A DNA stretch of 64,000 nucleotides from Pipra filicauda (GCF_003945595.2 NW_024104118.1:682001-746000); one strand, 5' to 3'. Counted from the first letter of the stretch, positions 22,150 through 35,320 are shown. Notes: generated by a model from the letters alone, not told the origin. Numbers and translations are program-made.

Positions 22150-25100
22150 AAGGAGCCTTCAGAACGTGGGCTTTGCTTTCATCTGTGTGGAGGGAGAGAT
22201 GAGTCTGTGGTCAGGCACTGCCAGCAGGTTCCTGCCAGGATCCCAGCAGCAGCGAGCGGGGCCAATAGGGACACACGGTTGAGGTTGTTTCGGTGTCGTG
22301 CTCTGGATCTGTGCCCCAGGTGTCACAGCAGTGACATGCAGGGACCACAGACCTTCTGGGGAGTACTGCTGAGTGCAAGGGCTCTGATTCCATCTGTGAT
22401 ATCCAGGAGCTGGGGCTGCATTCCAAGTCAGATGTTAGCAAGGAGGAGGGGCACAGAAAAGCCACAAGGGCAAAGCTCTTATGCAAAGCTGTGCTGATTT
22501 AGCAAACCTGTCCTTACGAGGACAGGGGAAAACCTGCATCCAAAAGTTCCCAAACTGACTCTGCTTCTCCAGTGTTAGCACAGAGGGGAGATCCCCCCTT
22601 TTCTGACCCCTTCTAGTTCTCTGCCCCAGCACATCTGTCAGCTCGCCCTCTTCCACGGGCCACCGGCTGGTGGGGATCTCATCTCTCCAAAGTGCATCTG
22701 ATGGCCTTTGTGGTGGCAGAGCAGGGCCCAGTGATCTCACCATATGCCTGGCTATGGAAATATGCTGTAGGCCTGCCAGGTGCTGGGAGCAGAGGGAGAA
22801 AAAGGTCTTTTAAAACCCATCACGCCATTTCACCCCATGAAAATGGTCGTGACAATGTACCACTGAAAGCTCCATGACAGCCCTGTGCCACAATGGTTGA
22901 TTACTGAGAAACATCAAACAGCACTTTGCGCAGCTCCCTTTCCTGTGGGCAGGAGGCATTTGGAAATGACAATTCATTGAGCTTAACAGTGAAAATTTAA
23001 GTTCTGGGAGTGAAACCAGAGGGACAGAGGGGAAGTGTGTGTTGGTGCCAGGCAGGCAGCAGTCAGGGCTGTGTGCTGGCACAGCAGCAGGTCTCACCCT
23101 GGACACTGCACTCCTCATCTGAATGCTGATTCCTCTGCAGACTGTGCTCAGCAATTGGGCTTTGCCCAAGTTTCTGGCAGGGGAGACAGTGCTTCGTGCT
23201 ACTTTCTTTGGTTAAATGTGATGGTTGGATTATTCTGTGGGCTCCCCACATCTGTGTTCCTGTGTGCCCAGCTCCTGCATGTGCCCTGACCCAACTGTGG
23301 GCACTGCAAACGTGCTTTTTACAGCCCTTGGCTTTGCTATTTCAAGTGTTCATGTGGTGTCCTGGGGACAGTCTGTGTGACATGTAGTTCAGTAAATATG
23401 TGATGGGGTGTTTTAGGGCTTTATTGCTTTTGTGTAGCACTAATGTAATGCTATTCAAAGGGCTCTGGCATGCCTGTCAGCAACTGAAATGGAGCAATGG
23501 AAGGATGTTCTTCCTCTCCAAGCCCATCATCTTCCCCACTTGATGCTCCCAATCATGATACAGTGGTCTAAAGGAGACAACTTGTCTCTGTTAGCACTCA
23601 TGTAAAACAGGCCATGGGACCATTAGAAGTGACTGTGGACTTGCCTTGTTTTAAAAGGGAGCAAAAATATTTGGCCAAAGTCCCATTGGAGCATTTTCAG
23701 CTTTTGTGCAAACCTTCTGCTAGACAACTTGTTTCTAGAGCTCCTAGCGGAATCAGGCTCTTGGGTTTGGGATCACCTCTGGGAGGAGGTGCAGGTGCTC
23801 CTTAGGGCTTAAGCCAGTCTAAAAGGTGTCACCAGGCCTTAGTGGTGTATTGGATAGGGCTGGAAACACTTTCTTGTCTGGCAGACCCCTGATTCAGGGC
23901 AGGACTTGTCTCATGTTCCTAGCTGTGCCCAAGTCTGCTTCTTCCAGGCTGTTCCTGGGCAGGGAGGCCACCCTGAGAGCAGAGCCTATTCTGTAGTGAT
24001 TCCTGGGCCCCTGTCTCACACAACAGCACTGAGTTGCTTGAGCTTACATGTTGATGGGTGCTCCCTGCATGCTGATGAGCTGCTGTTACTCTGGATTGGC
24101 TCCTCAGCACCACGTTTTGGGCCCCTGGCACTTAATAGCTGCAATACCTAATTTTAGTTGTAATGGCACTCATTCTATCTGCTGCTCCCAGCATGTGTAA
24201 GTGACATAAATTATTATTATACAGAGAAAGTCAAGTTTCTGGTGTGAGATCAATAGATCGTAACGTGGTGATATTTGAAAACACATCTTATTAGCAGTTC
24301 ATATTTTGGCACTTTCAAAAGATTCCCATGAGCCCCCCTCCCTGCTGCCCCAGGGAGCTGCTGTGCATGTGGTTGCTGACAGCATGCTGGGAGATAACAT
24401 TGCCTGTGCTGGATGTCACTCTGTGGCTTTATCCCGCGGGAAATGAATGCCCTGATGGAGAGAGGTTGGAGTGCTGTTGGTCACTGCGGGGTGGGGCCAG
24501 TGCAAGCTGCAAGAAACCTTTATGAGTAGGGCTTCTTTCTGAGCTGACTCGGGGTGTCTAAACAGGCAGACACTACAGAGCTGATGTTGTGTGGTGCTCT
24601 TGTGACCAGCCTGCACAGAAAAGTGAGAAAGGGAGGGCAAATGAGCCCACAGCTGCTCTCATGTCCTGGATGAGGATAGAAGTTCATTGGAAGGACAGAG
24701 CACACCTGCATGACCTGGGCTGTGGTTCTGTGTAGATGGGCAGAGCTTTGAGGTTTCAGGGTTGAAACAGCACCTTTTAGCAACATTGATGAAGAAAAGT
24801 AACGTGAGGGGCCCCCATGGCAGGGCATGGCTTTGACTCACTGTAGTCCTTCTCGGTCTCAGCATATGGAGATCTCTGCAGAGGCCCTCTGCTTAAAGTC
24901 AGCTTAAAGCAACTTCCTCGAGGACAGGGCTCAAGGTAAAGGTGTATGTTTTGAACTGGGGTCTCCAGTTATTCCCGTGCTTATCTCCTTCTCCCCGTGT
25001 GTGGTGCATGGTGCTGGGTTGATTTGTCTGCATGAGTCAGGGTCTTTGGCATGGAGTTCAGAGCTGAGTTTTGCAGCCAACTGTAATAATATCTCTCTAG

Positions 25101-26029
25101 GGCATGTGCACACACCTCTCCCCTCACATGTCTTGCTCTGCTTTCTCCTCCTTGGGAGGAAGCTGATCTCTGCAGCCCTCACCCATCAGAGCAGATCAGA
25201 GCAGCTCCCAGCTCCCCCCGTGCTGTAGAGGAATTGCCAGGATCAGAGGTTTGGATTGTAACTGTGGGGGATGATCCCTCTTTCTGTAAGCCTGGAATGA
25301 GAGAGGTGATGTGCAGTCATTCTGCACTGGTGGAGTGTGCTGGATGGAGAAGATTCACTTTCCTCTGGTCCCCAGAGCCAACGGAGCTGTGCCGAGTTTT
25401 GTTCAAATGGAAGATGCTTGTATACACTTCTGTAAGCAATGAAGTGACTCAGGTTGCCCACTCAGTCTTCTCTTTCCACAGACTGTTCCCAAAGTCCCTC
25501 TGGATGTGTCTGAAGCATCCTAAATAAGACCTGTGTATGCTGCGCTCCAAGGTGGAGGCTGCGCTGAGCTGCTCAGAAAAAAATAGGCCACTGCTTTCCT
25601 CACGCAGGAGGCATTTAAAGAGCCTGTGCAGGAGGAGTGTGGGCATGTGGCTAAATCAGAAGTGAGGAGCCGTCCCCTCCTGTGGTACCTCACCTGCCTT
25701 CTATGAAATGGGGATGCTGCAAAGCCAGGCTGCTTGGCTTTTTTTGGTAACTTGCTTAGTGGCGCTGGCTTTGTGTGCTGCTCCTGCCACCCGTCAGAAA
25801 TCACTGGGGAGAAGCAGCTTGCTTTTTGCTTTGCCTTTCTGGCTAAGGTTTCCAAAATGGCTTGGGTTTTACCTCTTCACCCAGAAAAGTCAACAGCAAA
25901 ACCTGCTTGCCTGAAGTGGGATTAGGCAGTTGCCCTCATGGGAATCCCTGCCTTGCTCCCCTGATTCCTTCTCCAGCCAGATACTCAGGCAAAGCATCTA
26001 TCTCCATCTACCAACCCGAGATGCTGTCT
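22150..26029. other. Unique noncoding DNA
   Basis: No gene, RNA or element is recognised. An AT-rich stretch with ATAAATTATTATTATAC lies near 24205-24225. A good acceptor (TTCTCTTTCCACAG) ends at about 25482, followed by 13 open codons and TAA. That would be a possible tiny last exon, but there is no nearby poly(A) signal and no partner exon. Confidence 0.4.
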
Positions 26030-26310
26030 CTTCACTAATTAAATGAGGAATATCATCTCTTTATAATTCTGTCAGTTGATTTCAAATTAAAAAGGTACCT
26101 ATAGGACCAAAAGGAATTTCATCCTCCCTCTGGGGACCACCTTTCTTTTTATTTAAGTTTTTTTTGCAGGCTGATAATTCCATCTGAAGGTCTCCTGTGA
26201 TACTGTGGTAACCCTTGGACGCTATTCAAGTGCATCCTGGCCCCCGGCATGTGCTCATTGCCTCCTAATTGCTCTAAATAAGTTGGGAATGATGAAATTA
26301 AAGTGCCATT
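26030..26310. promoter_or_regulatory. AT-rich block with two homeodomain-motif clusters
   Basis: CACTAATTAAATGAGG (about 26034) and CAGTTGATTTCAAATTAAAA (about 26072) form one cluster. CTCCTAATTGCTC and GATGAAATTAAAG (about 26263-26300) form another. No repeats or credible exons are present. Regulatory role inferred only. Confidence 0.25.
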
Positions 26311-29300
26311 GATATCAGGCAGCCCTGGCACACTGCAGTTACAGGCATGTGAGGGAAGTGGACAGATGGGAAGATGTTAGGATAATAGGTATTAAATGCA
26401 GATTTTTACCCTGTTTGGGATCCCCATCTAAGCACAGTTCAACTTCTTGGTGCACCAAGTTTGGCAGCTCCTGTGCTGGTGCCCCAGCTGAGCATTTGGT
26501 ACACGTTGATGATGTGCAGGACATAAAAATGTATGACCTCCCTCAGTTCCTTGGAGGTTCCTGGATAATGGACTATCCAGGGGCAAAGATGTGCAAAATA
26601 ATCTTGAGTCCACCCAATGTCCTCAGCCTGTAAATCCTGGGTTGCCAATCCTTGGTTTGACATGGTCAAACTGCAGCAAGTAGATATGGGCTTGCTGGGT
26701 CTGTTCTCAATCATCAAACAGGGCTTATCCCTCTCTTCGTTCCCTTAATCTGTAATTTTGGGGTTGAGTTCAGGTTTCAAAGCTGAAACAGCTGAGTTTG
26801 GGTTTCTAGTGTTGAACCCAGAAGAGAATGGGGTGTGCTCCTGTCCTGGCATGCAGGAAAGCTGGGCTGAGATCTCCTGCTCCTGATTTAGCACTGGTAG
26901 GAGATGTGGGGTTGGGAACTGCTCTGAGCAGAGGCTGGGATATGGTTGGTGTCATTCAGTAGCTGCTCTTGTGCTCTACTTACCTGGAAATGCTGCTGCC
27001 TTTAGTGTCCTTTGCTCTGAAAGAAAACAGAACATTTTTGGCATATGGAGTCAAAGGGGAAGAATGACACCTTGCTGGCTGGTGCTGTTACTGAGTCCCA
27101 TCAGAGCAGAGGGGTCTGGATAGGACCTGACTCCAAATCTTCAGCAAAGGCAGTTTTGTGACAATCTGTTCCCAGCCAGAACAGTCATCACAGCACCCAC
27201 AGGGTGAAAGTCATCCCAGTCCAGCAGTTCAACACTCATCCCCATGACTGAGTATCCCACCCCTGATCCTGCAGCGAGCGCTGTCTGGGTGTGCTACCAC
27301 AATGCTCAAGAAGAGCACTTTGGTCAAAGCACCCCATTTTTGGAGCCTGCAGAGGTGGCTGGTCCCAGAGCTGCAGGTGAGGATGAGCTTCATCAGTCTG
27401 CAAGCACTTGTGTAGCCTTACAGGTGTGTTTGGTTCGGTGATTGTGCAGTTAATAGTTTTCTAAAGATGGATGGCAGGTACAGCACAGCAGTTTGCTTTC
27501 CAAAAAAATGCCAGTCATTCTAATCACTTGCCTAAGATTTGGGTCAAGTCCAGCTACCTGGCTTTGGATAATAAGTCTCCCAAGCCTTCTTGAGCTTGTC
27601 TTTTGAAGCATCAGTATTCTCAGGACAGTTGAAATGGATGGGAGGTGCTCTGACATGGCAGCCAGCTGGCCTCTGGGATGGATGGCTGATTGCAAAGTGA
27701 TGGAAAGTTACATTTGCTCAGTCTGAGCCAATTCTATTCCTGTAACTGGCATTGGCTGTGACTTTGGCTTCCCTGTGGCTCATCAGATCCCCACCCTCTG
27801 ATGTGCTCACCTAGAGACTTTGGGTTGAGATGGCAGGATCCCTTGCTCTGGGCAGCCCTCCAGGCTCCTCTATCAGAGGAATTCCACCTGTTGCATGTTT
27901 AAAGACCAAAAGAGTAGATTTATGATTCACTGGTCTGACCTGTTCTGCAACAGAGGCCAGATCTTGTCCTTGTCTGATTCTTTTGTCAAGTGCAGCAACT
28001 CTGGGTGCACTCAGGTGTGTGGTTCCCAAAGACATGGGTGCTGCAGGGTCTTGGCTCTGCTGGCAGGTAGGAGAGGTCTCTACAAGGCTCCCATCTGTTC
28101 CTAGCTGGGGTGTTTGGAGCAATCCTTTGAGTAGGGGTGCTCCCAGAGTGCCTGAGCCTGCGTGGGGTGTCACATGTGGTGTTTGTTGCACGAGGGATGC
28201 AGCCTGGGCTGGTCCCAGTGACTGAGTGCTCAATCCTCTCAACACATGGTACCTCCAAGCAAACAGGAGGTGGTTGTAGTTGCTGTAAATTCCCACAGGC
28301 AGGAAACACACTGAGTTTGGAGGGAATTAGGTATAAATTCATTGAGTTACCTTTCTTAAAAGGATCTATGAGCTGCAGGGATGTCAGCATGATGCCAGTT
28401 ATGCTTTCCAGTGGGCTGATCTCCCCAAAGCCCAGCACCTTGCAGGACTGTGATCATGTTCAGGGGTGCACTCCCACCCATTACTGCCGCTCCCTCTGCT
28501 TGGGTAGAAGTGCCCCCCCCAGTCACAGCCCCTCCACAGCTGAGCTCTCAACACAGCACATGGAATTCTTGACTCAAGCCAAGGTTTGTGCGGGTTGGCA
28601 CAGTGTGCTGTGCCCTTGGGATCCACACCCAGTGCACCCTCCTGGAGCACAGTTGATCCTTTCCTTCCTGTCTCGCCTGTGTGTTGGTTGGAGCATCTCT
28701 GCTGTCACCTTGCTTCCCCTTCCCCTGGCCACTTCCAGGAGGTGACTGCCTCTGGGCACTGTGCCTTGGATAGGAACAGGTCTGTGCCAGCTCCTGCCAA
28801 GAGCCATCCCCTTCTCTGCATGGCTGAGCACAGCACAGTACATCCCTGGACCTGCAAGGAAAAGCTCCTGGTGACTTCCATCAGGAAACAAGCTGGGCAC
28901 TGCCACAGGACCAGGGAAACACAGGGCAGGGCTGGCTCGTCTGTGCAGGCACGCTGGGTTTTGGCCTGTGCTGAAATGGGCTGTTCTTCATGAGGATGGA
29001 GGAGGAGGAGGAAGGAACAATGCTGGGTGAAAAGCCCTGGTGAGCTGGGCTTGGCGTGGGAGTGGAAGGAGGAAGGGAGCAGTGCTGGCTGCTCCCAGGA
29101 GGAGCCACACAGGAGCTGTCACTATGTGTCACTCGCTTTTTGACAGGTGCAGCCTGCTTGGCCATCAAGTTTAGTGGAAAAGGCCGAGCAGGCACCAAGG
29201 CTTGTTTTGTCACCAGGATGGAAAGTTATTTGATGCTGTAGACAACTGCCTTATTGGTCTCTGTCATGCAGAGCCTGGGCAAGGCTTGGTCTGGTGGAGC

Positions 29301-30946
29301 TTCATATTTGGGGAGCAGATCCCTTGGAGTGCTGTCCTGGGTGAGATGATGCAGTTTGTGGCACGATGGCTCTGATAATTGGACCAAGCTTCAGTTTCTT
29401 GTGGGCTTTGCAGCTTGTCCAAACAAGGCAGTCTCAGACCCTGGCTGACACTGAGCAGAGGGGGCTGCTACTGGTCTCCACTTGCCCCAGGTACCCAGAG
29501 ATGTCCTGGCATTGCCTGGCAGGGCAGTGGGTGGAAGGAAGGACTTGTTTCCCCATCTTGGTCCCTTATGTCTGAGATTTCTTTCACAGAGCCTTTCACC
29601 CAGAGGTGAAGTCACTCACCATGGCCACCTTTAACAGCTGCTTCTCTGCATTGTGGGTTGTAAATGTCCCCTTAATTTAGTGCCTGCAGTGCACTAAAGC
29701 AGCAACCTTAGCACAGCCTCTGCATAATGACTGGAGAGGCTCTACATTGTGAGCTCTGACTTGCTCTCCTTGACTGCTGTAGTCCCAGTGGCTGATGTCT
29801 CCTTTATCCTGAGTGCCTCAACCTTCTCCCCACTTGCTTTTGAAAGATAAATCCCTGTAAAATAGAAAGATTTAGTCTAGTCGAGCTGGGCAGGTCAGTC
29901 TAGGCAGTAATGCATTCACATCCTAATGTTTCAATTCTTTTGGCTAAACTTCCTGGTGAAAGGTGTTTTTTTCTCTCCTTCACAAAAAAAAAGAATAACA
30001 GCTCTGACCTTGAGGAGAGAAATTATGAGGGTTCAGAGTTCTGTTTCCTTTTTTGTTGCTATTTTTCTTGCAAAATATTCCAGTTGAGAGGGATTTTTTG
30101 CTTAAACAATTTGTACCCAGTGGATAGATTTATTCCATTCAGCTGCCAGCCACAAAAAAGCCCTGTTATTCCCTGTGGCATGTTTTTTTTTTCCCCTCTC
30201 AATACTCATAAATACTCTTGCTAAACCTGAGTTTCTACTACTCGCAAACATGAGGGACCAGGTACTCCTGACCTGTTTCTGATGCTGGAGGAATCATCAC
30301 TTGCCTCCTTCTCTGTTGTGACCCCGGGTAACTTGAGTGGTGCTCAGGACCTGTCCTAAAATATCCCTCTGTCTCCCCAGGCCTAATCCCATTCCACTCC
30401 CTTGTTATTTCTGTCTCTTGGGGATAAAGGATCTGAAAAAATTTGCTTTTATGAATGTCCTGGAAGCAAGAGGTTCTTTGGAGGCAGCACTTTCAAATCC
30501 CACCTGGCTGCTACTTCTCATGCCTCTGCTCCCAGCCAACACCCTGCTGTCCTGGCTTTTAGCAGGACTGGGCAAAAAATTGATTTCCTGGTTTAGCATC
30601 ATCCCTTCAAGGGAGAAGGGGAAAACGTGGAGATTTGGGTTGAAATTGTTTGAGTTAATGTGGCAGAAATGCAAAGTGAACATTTGGGCTTGACAGCAGA
30701 GTTGGTTTAGACTGAGTAAAAAAGAAATGAGGAGACTCTTAAAATGTCAAGTGGGCTTGGAGGGGGGGGGGAAAAGGAAATGTTACTTTTAAACACATGA
30801 AAACTGACCACTTTGATGCTGACTGATCACTTAATACTCTTTTGTGTCTGTTCCACGTGACGAGGCCAGTTTGCCAGGCTGGGATCACTGCTGGTGAGTT
30901 TGGCTGTGGGAGCTCCTCACACTCCTGGCCTGCCTCAGTTTCCCTT
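26311..30946. other. Unique noncoding DNA
   Basis: No gene is recognised. Long frames (202 codons plus at 28137-28745; 166 codons minus at 27811-28311) overlap each other and show no domain. A T10 run lies at about 30183 and a G10 run near 30762. TTTTTGACAG at about 29145 is an acceptor-like motif before a 32-codon open stretch with no supported donor. Confidence 0.4.
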
Positions 30947-31186
30947 CATAGAATGTTTTGGGTTGGAAGGGACTTTCAAGAACATGTTGTTGCAACCCCC
31001 TGCTGTGAGGGTTGGAACTTCCACTATCCCAGGTTGCTCCAAGCCCCATCCAACCTGGCCTTGAACACTTCCAGGGATGGGGCAGCCACAGCTTCTCTGG
31101 GCAACCTGTGTCAGGGCCTCTCCACCCTCACAGGGAAGAATTTCTTCCCAATATATAATCTAATCTTCCCTTGTCTGCAGTTTATC
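30947..31186 (-). mobile_element. CR1 LINE 3' fragment
   Basis: Begins CATAGAATGTTTTGGGTTGG and continues through AAGGGAC, CCCCATCCAACCTGGCCTTG, AACACTTCCAGGGATGGGGC, GGGCAACCTGTG, CAGGGCCTC and AAGAATTTCTTCCC. This is the reverse complement of the CR1 3' region that is abundant in bird genomes. About 240 bp is kept. It is 5'-truncated, as usual for CR1, and moderately diverged. Confidence 0.95.
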
Positions 31187-31450
31187 CATGAGGTTTGGGG
31201 CTCTCCAGCTGCCTCATCTCACCCTTTGCCGGGGTAGGCTAGTGCAGGGGGACCCACGTGGTGCTGCAGCACGTTTCTTGCTCAAGAGATTTAGCTGAGG
31301 TCTGGGCTGAGATCTCCAAACTCATTGCAGTGGTGAGTCTGAGTCAGAGCCTCCCTCCCCTGACAGGCAGCTCTGTCTCTTTATGCTTTTAATTTCTTTG
31401 GAGCTCAGATTTTCGGCGTCCTCACCTCTCTGCTAGCGCAACGTTTTTAG

Positions 31451-31634
31451 GAACAGATGGGCTTAATTTCCGATTGCCGCCCCCTGAACTTGGGAGGAGG
31501 TTTGAGTTTGGAGCCAGTCTGCCTCTTGTTCCATGTGAGTCCATCCGGCAGGCTCCTGCCTGCCCTGCCCCCTGCGGACACGGAGCCAAGGACCCGGCAA
31601 ATACCCCTCTCCATGAAGAGGAAGGTCCTCAGAA
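31451..31634 (+). CDS. Candidate 5' coding exon, unknown protein
   Basis: A pyrimidine-rich run and TTTTTAG acceptor end at 31450. After GAACAG comes ATG at 31457, then 59 open codons ending in MKRKVLR, and a GTAAGA donor at 31635, leaving the exon in phase 1. The segment holds more CpG (CCGATTGCCGCC, CATCCGG, GCGGACACGG) than its surroundings, which may reflect coding constraint. The phase matches the candidate exon at 37532-37617 and not the one at 32778. No family is recognised. A chance open frame between splice-like motifs remains likely. Confidence 0.22.
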
Positions 31635-32777
31635 GTAAGATTTTCTCTCTCAGTGGATAAATCCGTCTCCACGTTACCTTAGCAGTGGAAACGGCTGAGC
31701 ATCTTCTTATGGGTTGATACTGTTGAGATGCTTAGTCTAAGCTTCATCTAATCCTCTTTCAGTGAGCAATCGGGCTTGTGATCTCACACAAACAGGTTTT
31801 CTGACTCCAGCCTCGGCATTTTGTGGTTTGTGATCATAGTGGAAGAGTGATGGTCCTGCTGCATCTCTGTGCTGCTGCCCCTGAGCTGAACTAGAGGTGA
31901 AAGGGAAAAGAAAATGAACCTACGAGTTTCTACCCTGAACTCTGTACCTGACTGTTGGATTTTGGGTCTAGATGTCAACTCCTGTTTTCATAAGGCTTTG
32001 TGGCGTGGGATTTCCTTACCCAGCTTCCTGTGGATCATAAACTAGATTTTTACAACTGTGATTTTGTGTTGGATTAAAGTTTTGGGGTGGTTTTCTTTTG
32101 AGAGCACACTCCTGAATCTGGCCTCCTTTGCTTCTGCCAGTGTGGCCTGAGAATCCTGTCACTCTTTGGGAATCAAAAGCAAATGTAAAGCACATTTAAA
32201 ATATTTCCATTCCCTTCCTGTGTGTCAAGGCCCCAAATTCAAGGCAGAGTTTAGACCTGCTGGACTTTTGCTTGCACTTGAAAACTCTTAGACTGTGAAC
32301 TTGGTAATCAAAACCTGATTCCTGCTTGCTGGAAGTGGGAGCCTTGTGGATGTGGTTCAGCAGGCTTGTTGCCCTCCAGCATCACATTGTCACCCTGGCA
32401 CCTGTGTGTGGGGATGGAGTTACTGGCAGTGGTCCTGGCACAAGGCAGTGGTGGGGCCTGGCACCTAGGACCATCCTCCTCCTCAGGGCATGGGAGAAAG
32501 GCTGTGGGATTTGCTGTCAGTAAGATCTGATGATTTCCCAGCTGGTGGTTAGACCTCATCCCTGGGATCTGGTTTTGACCGGCTCTGGGATGAACATCAC
32601 CCCTCCTGGAGCAAGGGATGGTTCCTGGATGGCTGCCCGTCCATTCTGCCATGGGCTGGGCTGGCTGCAACGATTGATGGCCGTGGGTGAGAGTGAGCAA
32701 TCCTCTCTGGAGATGATCTCCAGCGGGGCAAGTCACTCAGCATCTCTTCACACTGTCCCTCTCCTCCTGTCTTGCAG
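31635..32777. other. Unique DNA between candidate exons
   Basis: I see no repeats or supported genes. A 142-codon minus frame at 32308-32736 has no recognisable domain. If the flanking exon candidates are real, this is intron. Confidence 0.35.
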
Positions 32778-32948
32778 GGCTGTGTGTCTGAGGCTGAGCC
32801 AGGTGCCCCCCTGCTCCGTGTTGGGTCCCATGAGACAGGCAGGACCACCCTGTCCTTCCCACCCGGGGCCACAGCACCCCCCTCTGCCCCCGCTGACCGG
32901 GACACCCCTCCAGCACCCCGAAGGAAGCTGCAGAGCTCTGCTGCCACG
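32778..32948 (+). CDS. Candidate internal coding exon, unknown disordered protein
   Basis: A long pyrimidine tract (CCTCTCCTCCTGTCTTGCAG) ends at 32777 and a perfect GTAAGT donor begins at 32949. The 171 nt between is a multiple of three and open for 57 codons in phase 0-0. The peptide is Pro/Ala/Ser/Thr-rich with charged residues (for example ADRDTPPAPRRKLQSS), as in disordered regions. Both splice sites are strong, making this the best exon-like object in the window. Entering in the phase left by the 31634 donor would meet a TGA at once, so the two do not belong in one simple transcript. The gene is not recognised. Confidence 0.35.
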
Positions 32949-35200
32949 GTAAGTCCCTGGGCTTTGGCTTTCCTTTCCTGGGACACTTCTCTGGAGAAGG
33001 GCGTGCTCCAAGTTTGTGTCCCCATTAGCTCCACGTGCATCCCTGGCTGCAGTGGGGCCACAGCGTGGGGTCCACACACAGGCTCTGAAGGAACAGCTTA
33101 TGCACCAGAAAATTCAGGTTTCAGTCAACAGACTGGGCTCACAAATTCAGGTTGTATTTAGCAAGTGGCTTTGGCTGAGGGAAAAAAAAAAGTGAAACAC
33201 TGAAAAGTTTGATTTTTTTTTTTTGACATTTTCAAAATGAAACCTTTCAGCCATCTGTTTCGAGATGACATTTCAGTTTGAATTTTTTCTAGTTTTTTTT
33301 TTTTTTTTTTAGCGTGGGGGGGAAGCCACCTACAAACAAAATTAAAGCTACACTTCAGCCCAAACAAAATGTTTCATTCAGCCCCAGATTATTACTGGGG
33401 CTTTAAAATTTGGCAAAGAAAAAAAAAATTACTTTGGTCACCCTGCATTACTTTCTTTTCTCAGTTTGGCCACCGAAACAAAAGACAAGCATGTGGGAGC
33501 TGTGGGGGACATACTACACAGTGTTGGGGGGGTTTGAGTGGGAGACTGGGAAGAGCTCGTGGTGGCAGAACATGTTGTACCAATGACTTTGGTGATGGCA
33601 GGAGACCGTGGGAACTAATTTTAGCTATGCCAGAAAGCTTGTTCTGGAGAGGAGAGCCTGCTGTGCTGAGCCCACCTGGCTCCTCCCAGGGCTGTGGTGG
33701 TGGCCACTGGTTTCTAGGCATGCTGCTGGGTGCCAGAGGTGCGTGGCAGATCTCACCCAGTGCCATTTTCTCCCTGCAGAGCAGCACCTGTGCCTGTTAT
33801 CTGTTTTCTCCACCTGGTGTTTGAGAAAGTCCATCTTGAGGAGATAAATGTGATACTGAAGGGAGCTTCTGGTCTGCCCAGAAGGTTTTTCAGCTCTCTT
33901 TGCACAGGAGAAACCACCCTGGGGAGGGAGGAGAGCAGGGGAAAGGACTGGGGAAGCAAGGGGCAAGGGTGGCTGGTTTGTGTGGCCAGAGCATGAAGGG
34001 ATGAGCTCAAATGTGTCGGCTTGGTTTGGGGTCAGATGTAGTGAAGTGATGGGAATGAGGGAGAACCCCACCTCCCTGAAGCCCCATGACTTGCAGAAGA
34101 GAAGCAGTGGGGCACTGTGAGGGGCACAAGCTGCCAGTGCAGAGGGAAAGTGCTTTGTAGTGAGCAAGGCCCTCCTCTGGGGCTGCAGAAGAAGCTGCAT
34201 AGGGTCCTCTTGGCCCCTGAACAGCAAAGAGGAGATGATCTGACCATCCTTGCCAAATCCCATCACTGTGAGTGCCTGGGTAGCCCTTCCACCACACAGC
34301 TCAGCTGAAACTACCTAATTAGAGAAAGAAGCTGTGCTTTTCATTTGCTACACCCTCTCCACCCCCAGTCTGTCCCAGATGTGACTTTATCCAGTCACAT
34401 GTGGAGGCATGTGTTGAAAAGGAAGGTGTGTTCGGTGGGGGCTGCTGGACTCGCTGGCATGGGGCTGTACCTGCCCTGTGATGCTTCGTGCCCTTTGTCA
34501 GGAAGGAGGAGTGGAGGGCTAAGTCACGGTAGGAGAACCCCAAAATCATGGCATAAACAGTCTGTGCACCAACACGGGGGGCTGCAGGAAGGCATCCTCC
34601 ACCAAATTCCGAGGAGGAGCATGCTGCTGGCACACCCTGGCTCCTGCAGCATGGGCGTGCAGGGCTCCCACTCCAGCAGGAAGGCTTCAAACACAGCGTT
34701 CCAGGCAGGTGTCTGGGAGCGTGGTGGGACAGCAGGTGTTTGATATCTGCTCTCGTGTGGTCCCATGCTTCTGTCAGCACTGGCTCCCTGCTGAAGCGTT
34801 GTAGGGCTGCTGCCTTTGTTGCAGAGGAAAAAATCAGCTGTTCAGAGGTACGTGAGATCAGAAGGGATCAGGGGTTGGTGCGGATCTGAAATCGATGTTT
34901 GCCCTTGTTTGGAGAGGAGATGGTTGTGCCCAAACCTCTGTTGGCTGTTTTACAGGTGGCCATGGCTGGTAAGGCTGGAGACGGTGGTAGGACCTTGCCC
35001 CTATGGTTTTATCCCACAGGGAATCCCTCCAGCCTGGTGTGGGAGGGTCTCTCCCCAGGCCCTTACTGGAAGCCCCCAAAGCCTCCTGAATCATGGACTT
35101 CTGGGTTTGCATTTAGTATTCCCATCTTCCATTCTCTTTCTGTGTTTTCATTTCTCCCTCTCTTGCCCCCTCCCTCCATCTTTATCAGTAGCTAGTGAAA
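32949..35200. other. Unique DNA with A- and T-rich tracts
   Basis: T-rich and A-rich runs occur at 33181-33230 and 33290-33312 (T18) and near 33420. TTTGTTGCAG before AGGAAAAAATCAG and GAG|GTACGT at 34825-34847 would form a 23 nt microexon, which I do not call. Frames of about 210 codons (minus, 33625-34266) and 153 codons (minus, 34319-34780) have no recognised domain. Confidence 0.35.
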
Positions 35201-35204
35201 CAGG

Positions 35205-35320
35205 CAGGGAGAAACCCAATTCATACAGTAATTAAATTTACTTAGTGGGTATTCAGCTGGAGTAATGAGAAGTTTAATTCAATGATTAGTTTTTTCTTTC
35301 ATTAATTAAAAATGGAACAA
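35205..35320. promoter_or_regulatory. AT-rich block dense in homeodomain motifs
   Basis: Within 115 bp are CAGTAATTAAATTTAC, GAGTAATGAG, GTTTAATTCAATGATTAG and CATTAATTAAAAATG. This gives at least five TAAT/ATTA cores, among them TAATTAAA and TTAATTAA. Flanks are GC-richer and repeat-free. It is a strong candidate enhancer core by texture, with no direct evidence of function. Confidence 0.35.

Noticed and set aside
25469..25525. Acceptor plus 13-codon last exon
   Set aside because: No poly(A) signal close downstream and no upstream exon in matching phase. The motif occurs by chance at this rate.
34825..34847. 23 nt microexon between TTTGTTGCAG and GTACGT
   Set aside because: Microexons need conservation or transcript support, neither of which can be seen here.
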